Positions 14,189 to 20,768 of a stretch of 20,768 bases of DNA are shown here, piece after piece. Location: assembly GCA_041685145.1 (NCBI GenBank), contig JAWLGJ010000050.1:1-20768 (forward strand). Direction: 5' to 3'. The notes under the pieces were generated by a model. That model was not told where the DNA came from. It saw only the letters and a list, made by a program, of their open reading frames with translations, and did not search any database. A program made the translations under genes and the position numbers. The first letter of the stretch is position 1. Every line of letters begins with the position of its first letter. Source of the stretch: JAWLGJ01 sp041685145. Lineage in GTDB: Bacteria > Pseudomonadota > Alphaproteobacteria > Rhodospirillales > Magnetospirillaceae.

Positions 14189-15436
14189 TCAGAACTGACG
14201 CCGGACGCCGATCATGGCGCCGTATTGACGCAGACTGAGGCTGGTACCGGCGCCGATCTGCCCCATCAGCGGATGGTTGAAGGCAGGGTCGGTGCCGGGA
14301 TCGGTTTGCTTGTTCCTCGGCGCGAAATAGCCGCTCAAGGACAGCTCCCACTGCTCGGCGACGTGCCAGGTGGCGCCGGCGGTGATGTGGTGCTCGGTCA
14401 CGGCCGGGAACAGCGCGTTGGCGAGGGTGAACTCTTCGGGAATGGGCGAGCGGCCGTAGCTCCAGCCGGCGCGCAGGGTCAGGGCGTCGGTGACGCGGTG
14501 CTGCACCCCCAGCGCCACCACCAACTGGTCGCGCCAGCCGAAGCCGCCCTCGATCGGATCCTTGCCGCCGATGGCCTTGACCTGGTCCCACATGATGTAG
14601 CGGCCGTCGATGAGGATGTCGGTGCCCTCGGCTAGTTCGAAGCCGAGTCCCGCCGACACCACCGGCGGCAGGTTGAGCGGCCCGACGAACAGGTCGTCGT
14701 AGCGGTCGAGGCTGCCGTACCAGACCGGCGTGCTGGCGCTGACGCCGAGGCTGACGCCGCCGAAATCCCACCAGCCGCCGATGCGGAAGCCGAAGCCGTA
14801 TTCGCGGTCGGCCCGGTTGGCGCCGGCGGTGGGCGCCATCGCGCCGGTCAGCATGTTGCTCTCGAAATCCATGTAGCCGAGGATGACGCTGGCGCCATAG
14901 GCGGCCGTGGGCGTCGGCTGCCAGGTCAGGGTGGGGGTGGCGTTGACATAGCGCACACGCACGCGGTCGTCCTGGGGCCAGAAGCGGCCGCCGCCGGCGT
15001 ATTTGGTCTGCCCACCGCCGCCCGGCACCAGGGCGAGGCCCAGGCTGACCGTCTCGGTCAGGCGCATCGTCGCCGCCAGGCCGCCGTCGGGAAAGTCGGT
15101 GGCGGAGCTTTCCTGTTCCCCCAACTCGTTGGTGAGCATCCCCACCGGCGGCATCACCGGCGGATCGAAGGGGTCCTGGCCGGTTTCCAGGGTGGCGTCG
15201 GCGTGGAACCAGCCGAAGGCGGCGGAGGCCTCGTTGCCCAGCGGCCCGATCAGGGCGGGGTTGCGGGCCATCGCCGCGGCGTCGGTGGCCTTGGCCATCC
15301 CCGCGCCGCCCATGCCGCAGCTCTTGATGTCGACGCAATAGGGCAACATGCCGTTGTTGGCGCGGGCCTGGGGCACCGCCCCCACGACCAGCCCCACTCC
15401 CAGCGCCACGGCGGATGCCGCTACCAAACGGTTCAT
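14189..15436 (-). CDS. FadL/OmpP1-type outer-membrane protein
   Basis: This 415-residue protein is a predicted outer-membrane beta-barrel that lets hydrophobic compounds, such as fatty acids or aromatic hydrocarbons, cross the outer membrane. Residues 1-26 form a signal peptide ending in ARA. The mature N-terminus has CGMGGAGMAKATDAAAMARN followed by PAL, the family hatch region with its NPA motif. Alternating barrel strands follow, and the last residues (YGAMIGVRRQF) end in Phe as outer-membrane proteins do. The ATG at 15436 has GGAGGAAGG before it; the frame runs on upstream through the N gap and repeats, which is not coding. Two cysteines, Cys34 and Cys40, lie close together in the mature N-terminus. 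The substrate is not known. Confidence 0.88.
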   Translation of the reverse strand: MNRLVAASAVALGVGLVVGAVPQARANNGMLPYCVDIKSCGMGGAGMAKATDAAAMARNPALIGPLGNEASAAFGWFHADATLETGQDPFDPPVMPPVGMLTNELGEQESSATDFPDGGLAATMRLTETVSLGLALVPGGGGQTKYAGGGRFWPQDDRVRVRYVNATPTLTWQPTPTAAYGASVILGYMDFESNMLTGAMAPTAGANRADREYGFGFRIGGWWDFGGVSLGVSASTPVWYGSLDRYDDLFVGPLNLPPVVSAGLGFELAEGTDILIDGRYIMWDQVKAIGGKDPIEGGFGWRDQLVVALGVQHRVTDALTLRAGWSYGRSPIPEEFTLANALFPAVTEHHITAGATWHVAEQWELSLSGYFAPRNKQTDPGTDPAFNHPLMGQIGAGTSLSLRQYGAMIGVRRQF

Positions 15437-15541
15437 CACAGCCTTCCTCCCTCTCGGCGACGGCGGTGCTGCCCGGCCGCCATATTTTTTTCGGATACCA
15501 AGTGTGTCGCCGTCAGGGACGCAACGGGTAGTAGGCCCGTA

Positions 15542-15551
15542 NNNNNNNNNN
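15542..15551. other. Assembly gap (10 N)
   Basis: Ten consecutive N mark an unresolved join. The true length is unknown. It lies about 105 bases upstream of the FadL-like start and close to repeats, a common cause of such breaks. Promoter elements of that gene may be missing. Confidence 0.97.
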
Positions 15552-15635
15552 TAATAAATTTGCACTTTTGCATATGCGAAGAGGCGCAAGCGCGCGTCAG
15601 CCCCCGGAAGGAAGTCGGCGGGGGCGGCAACGACC

Positions 15636-15750
15636 GCGCTCGTCATTCCCGCGCAGGCGGGAATCCAGCGGCCTCGCCGCGACTCGGTGTTTGGGACGGA
15701 CATGCGTCGGGAACAAACATGGACCCCCGCCTTCGCGGGGGTGACGAACA
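15636..15750 (+). repeat. Interspersed repeat, family B, copy 1
   Basis: This roughly 115-base unit has two hairpins. ATTCCCGC (15645-15652) pairs with GCGGGAAT (15657-15664), and ACCCCCGC (15723-15730) pairs with GCGGGGGT (15735-15742) around a CTTC loop. It is nearly identical to 15849-15961. The first half encodes the pseudo-peptide VIPAQAGIQ seen in a dispersed repeat of many proteobacteria. Similarity continues about 20 bases upstream. Confidence 0.85.
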
Positions 15751-15782
15751 ACATAAGGGGGGCGCCGCTGGTGCAAGGCTCA

Positions 15783-15838
15783 CTCCAGCCGCCGTTGAGG
15801 CGGCGGCCAAGCGAGCGGAGCGAGCGCCCGGCGCGGGC
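15783..15838 (+). repeat. Interspersed repeat, family A, copy 3
   Basis: This unit differs from 4790-4845 at only a couple of positions across 56 bases. It is placed between the two family B copies, whose 5' flank may overlap its last bases. Confidence 0.8.
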
Positions 15839-15848
15839 GGTAACCACG

Positions 15849-15961
15849 GCGCTCGTCATTCCCGCGCAGGCGGGAATCCAGCGGCCTCGCCGCGCCTCGG
15901 CGTTGGGACGGACATCCGTCGGGAATGAACATGGACCCCCGCCTTCGCGGGGGTGACGAAC
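15849..15961 (+). repeat. Interspersed repeat, family B, copy 2
   Basis: This direct repeat of 15636-15750 has both hairpins intact and a few substitutions between them. It ends 6 bases from the stop codon of the minus-strand lipoprotein gene, so its hairpins lie in that transcript's 3' end. Confidence 0.85.
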
Positions 15962-15967
15962 ACGGGG

Positions 15968-16663
15968 CTAGTAGATGATGTCCGCCGGAGTCACGTGGAC
16001 GAGAGGCTCTTCGTAATGCGTCCAGTCGTCGGGACGGATATAGAAGGTCTCGGCGGCGCGGAAGCGGATGACGCCCTCGTCGCGGACGGTGGCGGTGAAG
16101 ATGAGTTCGGTGTCCGTCGGCCAGGAGACGCCGCCGACGCCCGCGTCCACCGCCGCCGCCGTGGCGACGCCCACCGCCGTCACCCCGGCGGCCGAATCGG
16201 CGCCCTGCTCGATGGCGATGGCCGGCAGCAGGAAGGCCGCCGCCAGCCCGGTGATCGCCCCCGGCGTGGGGCGGTTCCACAAGGGCTCGCGGTGGTCCAC
16301 GACCTGGGTGGTGTAGGCGAGGACGCTGGCGCCGGCGGGCTCCAGGCTCAACGGCACGCCGGCGTTCAGCAACTCGGTGGTCAGGAAGGTGTGGAACAGG
16401 CGATTGAAGCGGGTGTCGGCCCCTTGCGCGCGGACATGGACCGGCCGCGCCGCCAGGTCGGAATCGGCGGCCATCTGTGCCTGCACCCGCCCAGTCAGGT
16501 CGCGGGCCAGCCATTGCCAGTGATACGCCGACTGCATCTTCTTCTGGGTTTCGGCCGGGTAGGTGGTGGCCACCGGCGCCTGCGAGCAGGCCGGCAGCAA
16601 GGCGGCGGCGGCAAGGACGGCAAGCGTCGCGACGCCCCCCCTTTTCCCACGCAGTCTTCGCAT
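15968..16663 (-). CDS. Predicted lipoprotein of unknown function
   Basis: I do not recognise this 231-residue protein. Residues 1-25 form a signal peptide ending in the lipobox L-P-A-C with Cys26 as the lipidation site. A first domain (about 35-125) contains RFNRLFHTFLTTELLNAGVP and a beta-rich AYTTQVVDH. Residues 135-180 are a hydrophobic stretch rich in Gly, Ala and Val (AITGLAAAFLLPAIAIEQ, then GVTAVGVATAAAVDAGVGG) that could be membrane-associated. The C-terminus again looks beta-rich (TELIFTATVRDEGVIRF). The ATG at 16663 gives the more typical signal peptide; an in-frame ATG at 16687 is possible because the GGGAGG before 16663 is about 11 bases away. It is a single gene divergent from corA. 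Confidence 0.72.
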   Translation of the reverse strand: MRRLRGKRGGVATLAVLAAAALLPACSQAPVATTYPAETQKKMQSAYHWQWLARDLTGRVQAQMAADSDLAARPVHVRAQGADTRFNRLFHTFLTTELLNAGVPLSLEPAGASVLAYTTQVVDHREPLWNRPTPGAITGLAAAFLLPAIAIEQGADSAAGVTAVGVATAAAVDAGVGGVSWPTDTELIFTATVRDEGVIRFRAAETFYIRPDDWTHYEEPLVHVTPADIIY

Positions 16664-16709
16664 ATGTCGAACGACCTCCCGGTCCATTGGCGGCCCGATT
16701 CCTATAGGG

Positions 16710-16723
16710 CGATGATATCGTCG
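16710..16723. promoter_or_regulatory. Imperfect palindrome between the lipoprotein gene and corA
   Basis: CGATGATATCGTCG is symmetrical at 12 of 14 positions, in an AT-richer patch of the divergent region. TATAGG on the minus strand next to it (16709-16704) could be part of a -10 element for the lipoprotein gene, but no matching -35 was found. Confidence 0.25.
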
Positions 16724-16861
16724 AAAACCTGCCGATCATAGCCGTTTCTTGCCGCAGGACTGGCGAAGTTCTTCGCGGATGCTGGCGGCGGGGGGATGCA
16801 GACTTTCAACCGCGCCGCGCTTGCGGCAGCATGAGGACGGCGAGACAAGGGAGCGCGGCCG

Positions 16862-17824
16862 ATGCTGACCAGTTACATTGCCACACAGGGGGCCCTGCAA
16901 CCCGTCGCGGGCGAGGCGGCGGCGGCGGCGGCGTGGATCGACCTCCTCGACCCCACCCCCGAGGAGCGCGCCGAGGTCGAGCGGGTCCTGGGCGTGCACC
17001 TGCCGACGCGCGAGGACATGCGCGAGATCGAGGCCTCCAGCCGGTTGTATCGCGACGGCGAGACCCTGTTCATGACCGCGCCGGTGCTGACCGCCGCCGA
17101 CAGCCCCGAGGCCCGCAACGCGCCGGTGACCTTCGTCGTTACCGCCACCACCACGGTCACCATCCGCGACCTGACGCCGAAGCCCTTCGAGCGCTTTGCG
17201 GCGCGGGTGCAGCGCCCGCACGGCGGCCCCCTCGACGCCACCGGGGTGCTGACCGGCCTGCTGGAGGCGCTGGTGGATCGTCTCGCCGACGTCATGGAAG
17301 GCATCATCGACGAGCTTGACGCCCTCACCCGCATCGTCTTCCACGCGCCCACGGCGGCGCGGGCCGCCACCGGCCGGGACTTCCAGCCCCACCTCACCGC
17401 CCTCGGGCGCAGCGGCGATTTGATGGACAAGGCCCGCGAAAGCCTGCTGGCGCTGGGCCGCGTCGTCAGCTTCCTGGGCGGCATGGGCGAGTTGCTGGGC
17501 GCCGACGGCCGCCAGCAGGTGGCCACCCTGGCCCACGACATCACGTCGCTGACCGAACACGGCAACTATCTGGCCGGGCGCATCGCCTTCCTGCTGGAGG
17601 CGACGCTGGGGCTGATCACCATCCAGCAGAACGGCGTCATCCGAGTGCTGTCGCTGGTGGCGGTGGTTTTCCTGCCGCCGACCCTGATCGCCAGCATCTA
17701 CGGGATGAACTTCCGCATCATGCCGGAACTGGACACGGCGCTGGGCTACCCGCTGGCCCTGCTGGCCATCCTGCTGTCGGGCGCCCTGCCCTATCTGTTC
17801 TTCAAGCGCAAGGGTTGGCTGTAG
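16862..17824 (+). CDS. corA: CorA-family divalent cation transporter
   Basis: This 320-residue protein belongs to the CorA family of magnesium channels (or cobalt/zinc relatives), which form pentamers in the inner membrane. A large soluble N-terminal domain with long helices (about 1-255) is followed by two transmembrane helices. The selectivity signature YGMNF lies at 280-284 at the end of the first helix, followed by the external loop RIMPELDTALGYP. The protein ends in the basic FFKRKGWL. The start ATG at 16862 has AGGGAG about nine bases before it. The gene ends 8 bases from the stop of the convergent DUF2934 gene, with no terminator visible between them. Whether the ion is Mg, Co or Ni is not determinable here. 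Confidence 0.92.
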   Translation: MLTSYIATQGALQPVAGEAAAAAAWIDLLDPTPEERAEVERVLGVHLPTREDMREIEASSRLYRDGETLFMTAPVLTAADSPEARNAPVTFVVTATTTVTIRDLTPKPFERFAARVQRPHGGPLDATGVLTGLLEALVDRLADVMEGIIDELDALTRIVFHAPTAARAATGRDFQPHLTALGRSGDLMDKARESLLALGRVVSFLGGMGELLGADGRQQVATLAHDITSLTEHGNYLAGRIAFLLEATLGLITIQQNGVIRVLSLVAVVFLPPTLIASIYGMNFRIMPELDTALGYPLALLAILLSGALPYLFFKRKGWL

Positions 17825-17832
17825 CCGCCGGC

Positions 17833-18105
17833 TCAGCGGGCCGGGGCGCGGCGGGCCTTGGCGGCGCCGGCCTTGCGCGTGCCCGCCCCGGGCTTGGCGC
17901 CGGCCTTGGCCTTGGGCTTGGTGTCAGGCTTGGCCTTGGCCTTGGCGGGACGCGCGGCCGGTCGGGGCGCCTGGGATTCGGCCGCGCCCTTGACCTCGGC
18001 CTCGGCGCGCAGCCAATGCGCCTCGGCCCGTCCGGGCGGCCGTCCTTCCGCCTCCCACAGGTGATAGGCGCGCTCGCGAATGCGCTCTTCGATGCTTTCC
18101 GCCAT
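17833..18105 (-). CDS. DUF2934 protein with histone-like basic tail
   Basis: This 90-residue protein starts with a DUF2934 segment (residues 4-36): IRERAYHLWEAEGRPPGRAE then HWLRAE. The function of DUF2934 is not known. Residues 45-90 are almost entirely Lys, Ala, Pro, Arg and Gly with repeated KAKAK/KPKAK units, like histone-H1-type tails of bacterial nucleoid or RNA-binding proteins. The tail's nature suggests nucleic acid or polyanion binding; this is inference. The gene is convergent with corA and sits 92 bases downstream of the ABM-like gene on the same strand. The ATG has no strong ribosome-binding site. Confidence 0.8.
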   Translation of the reverse strand: MAESIEERIRERAYHLWEAEGRPPGRAEAHWLRAEAEVKGAAESQAPRPAARPAKAKAKPDTKPKAKAGAKPGAGTRKAGAAKARRAPAR

Positions 18106-18197
18106 GCCCGTGTGCCCCGTCGCAAGGGATGCCAGCGGCGACGGTATACCGCCGCCGCCGGCCCCTCAACGCGATTCTTCCGCCGTGGGGGCGCCGC

Positions 18198-18647
18198 TCA
18201 GGCGGCGTGGTCGGCCTTGGCGCGCTTGGCCGCCTCGGCCTCGTCGGCGCCATAAGCCTTGCCCGACCACAGCATCTCGTAGCCGACCTCCTCGTTGCCG
18301 TTCTCGCACAGGTCCAGCACCTGCCGGAAAAGCGGCTGGAAGGTTTCGCTGCGGTGCGATTCCTCGTGCTCCTCGAAGCTGCGCCAGAAGGTGACGATCA
18401 GCGCCTCGCGCCCCGCCAGCGGGTGCGCCACCGCCTGGCCGACGGTGCTGCCCTCGTTGGAGATCTGGCCGGAATTGAGGCAGACGAAGCCGCCAACGAA
18501 ACCGCTCTGGGAATGGTAGGTCTTGACGTTCTCGCACAGCACCGCCACGCGCTCCTCCAGGTCGTCGACGGAAAACTCCGGCTTCAGGACGACCCGGTTG
18601 ACGGTGACGACGCCGTCGCCGGGAAACCCGCTGATAAGCTCGGACAT
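18198..18647 (-). CDS. Small protein resembling the ABM (antibiotic biosynthesis monooxygenase) fold
   Basis: This 149-residue protein has a pattern like the dimeric alpha-beta barrel/ABM group: a first strand (VVTVNRVVLKP), a helix (VDDLEERVAVLCENVKTY), a strand with phenylalanines (GFVGGFVCLN), and then ALIVTFWRSFEEHEESHRSE with the W, H and S positions common in that group. The C-terminus is charged and rich in Ala, Lys and Glu. The assignment is by pattern only and no substrate or cofactor can be named. The ATG at 18647 is chosen because AGGAGG lies six bases before it; the longer in-frame start (18689) would add an Arg-rich tail. A CTTACA element 17 bases from a weak GAATAA on the minus strand (about 18707-18679) is a possible promoter. 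Confidence 0.6.
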   Translation of the reverse strand: MSELISGFPGDGVVTVNRVVLKPEFSVDDLEERVAVLCENVKTYHSQSGFVGGFVCLNSGQISNEGSTVGQAVAHPLAGREALIVTFWRSFEEHEESHRSETFQPLFRQVLDLCENGNEEVGYEMLWSGKAYGADEAEAAKRAKADHAA

Positions 18648-18735
18648 GGGCTGCCTCCTGTCGATGCCGCGACGTCTTCTTATTCGCATTTCGTTTTTCT
18701 AATGTAAGAAGGCGGCGGCGGCGGTTCAAGCGGCC

Positions 18736-19122
18736 CTAGGCCGAGGCGGACGCCGGCGGCGCCAGCAGCGTCCGCACGGCGTCGGCCAGGGCCTCCATCC
18801 GGCACGGCTTCACTAGGCACATGCGGTCGCGGTAACGCTCGGGCAGGCTCTGCGCGCCATAGCCGGTGACGAAGGCAAAAGGGACACCGCGGCGGGCCAG
18901 GAGGTCGGCGACCGGCATGGCCGAGGCGCCGTGCAGGTTGACGTCCAGGAGGGCGGCATCGGGCGGCTCGGCCTCCACCAGGGCGGCGGCGGCGTCGGCG
19001 GTGCCCGCCGGGCCGATGACGATGCTGCCGTGGCTCTCCAGCAGCATACCCAGGGCCAGGGCCACCATCGTCTCGTCCTCGACAATCAGGATGCGCCGGT
19101 TCAGCAACACATCAGCCGCCAT
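18736..19122 (-). CDS. Single-domain response regulator (REC)
   Basis: This 128-residue protein is a lone receiver domain without an output domain. The acidic pair Glu15-Asp16 (LIVEDE), the phospho-acceptor Asp60 (AALLDVNLHG), Thr86 (FVTGYG) and Lys105 (LVKPC) are all present, so it should be phosphorylatable. Its start overlaps the end of the HWE kinase gene by 11 bases, with GGAGGG just before the ATG, so it is almost certainly the kinase's partner. Such single-domain proteins act as phosphate relays or by binding a target. The receiver type (GTADAAAALVEAEPPDAALL) resembles those paired with HWE/HisKA2 kinases. Confidence 0.9.
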   Translation of the reverse strand: MAADVLLNRRILIVEDETMVALALGMLLESHGSIVIGPAGTADAAAALVEAEPPDAALLDVNLHGASAMPVADLLARRGVPFAFVTGYGAQSLPERYRDRMCLVKPCRMEALADAVRTLLAPPASASA

Positions 19123-20768
19123 TCCGCCCTCCGTCGTCCCCCAGAACCTCGATGAGTTTCGGATCCTCCGGAATACGGAACATCGCCCGCATCCCGTCGG
19201 GCGCGAAATCGAACTCGGTCTTGCCGCCCAGCCCGTGGCCGATCTCGCCGCGAATCAGCTTCATGCCGAACCCGTCCTTGTCGGGTGCGCTGACCGCCGG
19301 CCCGCCCCGTTCGCACCACCGCAGGAACAGGGTCGGGCCGTCGGCGGCCTCGTCCCGTCCCCACGACACCTCAAGGCGGCCATCGGGGCCGGATAGGGCG
19401 CCGTATTTGGCGGCGTTGGTGGCCAGTTCATGCACGACCATCGTGACGGTCAGGGCGGCCTTGGGGCGCAGCAGGATGCGCGGGCCGTTCACCGCCACCC
19501 GTCCCTCGGTCACCGCATAGGCCGCCAGCCCGTCCCGCACCACATCGGCAAGCTGGATGTTGCCCCAGGCCTCTTGCGCCAGGAGCGTATAGGTGCGCGA
19601 CAGCGCGTCCAGGCGGCTGAGGAAGTCCTCGACCGCGCCGCGGGTCGGCGCCCCGCCGCCCAGCGTGGCGGTGGCCAGGCTGCTGACCACCGCCAGCATG
19701 TTGCGGACGCGGTGGTTCAGTTCGTCGATCAGAACACGCTGTTGTTGCTGCGCCTTCGAGGCGGTGATGTCGATGAAGGTCACCAGCACGCCGTCGAGGT
19801 GGTCGTCACCCCCGCGGTAGGGGAGGATGCGGGCCAGATAGGACGTTTCGCTGTCGGCGAGCGTCACGTCGCGTTCCACGGTCTCGGCCGTCCGCAGCAC
19901 CCGGCGAATGTCGTCGATGAGTTGCGGGTAGTCGAGATGGTGCGAAATATGCGTCAGCGGCCGGCCCTCGTCGGTGGGGATCAGGTTGAAAATGCCTGCC
20001 ACCGCGGGCGTGAAGGTGCGGATGCGCAGCTCGCAGTCGAGGAAGATGATGGCGCTGCCCGTGCTTTCGAACAGGTTGCGCAGGTCGTCGTTGGCGCGGT
20101 CCAACTCATCGACCTTCTCGCTCAGTTCGTGGTTGACGGTGTGCAGCTCCTCGTTGATGGACTGCACCTCCTCGCGCGAGGTTTCCATCTCCTCGTTGGT
20201 GGCCTGCAGCTCCTCGTTGACCGACACCAGCTCTTCGTTGGACGACTTCAGTTCCTCCAGGGTCGTCTCGTATTCCTCGACGATGGTCTGCAAACGCTCG
20301 CGCGTGTCGCGCAGTTCGCGCTCAAGGCTGGAGGTATAGGCATCGCCGTCGGCGCGCGCCGCCATCACCTCGGAGCTGGCGACGGGCTCGCCGACATCGG
20401 CGAAGACCACCAGGTACTGGCAGTCCTCGGCGTTCTCGCCCAGGGGCTCGACGTGGATGTTGACCAACTGCATCCGGTCGTCGAGTTCGACGGCGACGTG
20501 CTCGCGCACGACCGGCTGGTGGCTCTTGGCGGCTTCGTTGAGGGCGTCGCGCAGGTCCGGGCGCAGGCCCCGGCGGCTCATGGGAACGAGTTGACGGCTG
20601 GGGGCGCCGCTGGGGGCTTCGAGGTATTTCCCGGTCCGCGCCGAATAATGGATGATGTCGCCGTCGCGGTTGACCACCACATGCGGCGGGGCATAGCGCT
20701 CCAGCATCCGGATTTCGGCGCTGCGGCGGGGCGCCGCCGGCGCCATGACGTTGAACTGCGGCTTGAGC
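19112..20768 (-). CDS. CheB/CheR-type PAS HWE sensor histidine kinase, partial at the window edge
   Basis: Reading enters from the right edge (open from 20768, with no start codon needed), so this is the C-terminal part of a larger protein. In order it shows: a domain like the one after CheR in CheB-CheR fusion proteins (PPHVVVNRDGDIIHYSARTG and YLEAPSGAPS); a coiled coil (nt 20329-20081) built on seven-residue repeats of the NEEL type; a PAS domain (nt 20080-19742; IIFLDCELRIRTFTPAVAGI, then FNLIPTD); and an HWE kinase domain. There the phospho-His is in ELNHRVRN (His codon at 19714-19712), the N-box is HELATNAAKYG and the W-x-E is WCERGG. The partner receiver gene overlaps its end. The CheB/CheR halves themselves lie outside the window and are inferred from the linker. 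The signal sensed is unknown. Confidence 0.85.
   Translation of the reverse strand, partial: LKPQFNVMAPAAPRRSAEIRMLERYAPPHVVVNRDGDIIHYSARTGKYLEAPSGAPSRQLVPMSRRGLRPDLRDALNEAAKSHQPVVREHVAVELDDRMQLVNIHVEPLGENAEDCQYLVVFADVGEPVASSEVMAARADGDAYTSSLERELRDTRERLQTIVEEYETTLEELKSSNEELVSVNEELQATNEEMETSREEVQSINEELHTVNHELSEKVDELDRANDDLRNLFESTGSAIIFLDCELRIRTFTPAVAGIFNLIPTDEGRPLTHISHHLDYPQLIDDIRRVLRTAETVERDVTLADSETSYLARILPYRGGDDHLDGVLVTFIDITASKAQQQQRVLIDELNHRVRNMLAVVSSLATATLGGGAPTRGAVEDFLSRLDALSRTYTLLAQEAWGNIQLADVVRDGLAAYAVTEGRVAVNGPRILLRPKAALTVTMVVHELATNAAKYGALSGPDGRLEVSWGRDEAADGPTLFLRWCERGGPAVSAPDKDGFGMKLIRGEIGHGLGGKTEFDFAPDGMRAMFRIPEDPKLIEVLGDDGGRNGG

Larger units (their letters stand above)
15437..15967. 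other. Gene-free region with gap and repeats
   Basis: This 531-base stretch has no convincing gene. It holds the upstream region of the FadL-like gene, the N gap, a short AT-richer patch (15552-15580), and three repeat copies arranged as family B, family A, family B. Open frames across it translate the repeats and are not credible proteins. Confidence 0.75.

Noticed and set aside
15437..15859. N-terminal extension of the FadL-like frame through the N gap and repeats
   Set aside because: It translates the N run and repeat units. The ATG at 15436 has a good ribosome-binding site and a signal peptide begins there.
15636..15961. CRISPR array
   Set aside because: There are only two B copies, each over 110 bases with internal hairpins and no short spacers of equal length. 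No cas genes are present.

Overview
The window is very GC-rich bacterial DNA with densely packed genes, many joined by 1-4 base start/stop overlaps. Gene content points to an alphaproteobacterium, probably of the Rhodospirillales: an MJ0042-type zinc-ribbon protein divergent from ftsEX, a B12-dependent ribonucleotide reductase with a C-terminal zinc ribbon, a DUF2934 protein, and an HWE-type kinase of the CheB/CheR-fused type. This placement is inferred from gene families, not from a marker gene. No rRNA, tRNA, CRISPR array, transposase or prophage gene was seen. A 10-base run of N at 15542-15551 marks an assembly gap.

Left block (1-4686, minus strand): a six-gene operon reading STAS protein, MlaE permease, MlaF ATPase, a long MlaD/MCE protein, a PqiC-like lipoprotein, and a TrmA/RlmD-type RNA methyltransferase cut by the window edge. 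The first five look like an inner-membrane lipid transporter linked to the outer membrane. No MlaC gene is present in the cluster. A repeat and hairpins separate it from hrpB (4886-7381, minus), which follows a zinc-ribbon/DUF3426 membrane protein gene (7390-8457, minus).

Centre (8458-11484): a short divergent control region holds a minus-strand promoter whose spacer is a perfect palindrome. On the plus strand ftsE, ftsX, a YdcF-like DUF218 gene and plsC form a tight cell-division/envelope operon. A 316-base intergenic region follows, with one copy of an interspersed repeat, repeated GAACAA motifs, DnaA-box-like sites and a good sigma70-type promoter (TTGACG-17-TAGACT) for nrdJ (11801-14122).

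Right block (14122-20768): a strong intrinsic terminator shared at the nrdJ/fadL convergence, a FadL/OmpP1-type outer-membrane protein (minus), a 531-base gene-free stretch with the gap and three repeat copies of two families, an unrecognised lipoprotein (minus), a CorA transporter (plus), then four minus-strand genes: a DUF2934 protein with a histone-like Lys/Ala/Pro tail, a small ABM-like protein, a single-domain response regulator, and the C-terminal part of a CheB/CheR-PAS-coiled-coil-HWE histidine kinase. The last two overlap and form a two-component pair.

Most genes are ordinary core functions. The least explained material is regulatory: the palindrome-in-promoter at 8485-8527 and the repeated motif set around the nrdJ promoter. 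The dispersed repeats are also unexplained. I did not find convincing evidence of an entirely new multi-gene system.
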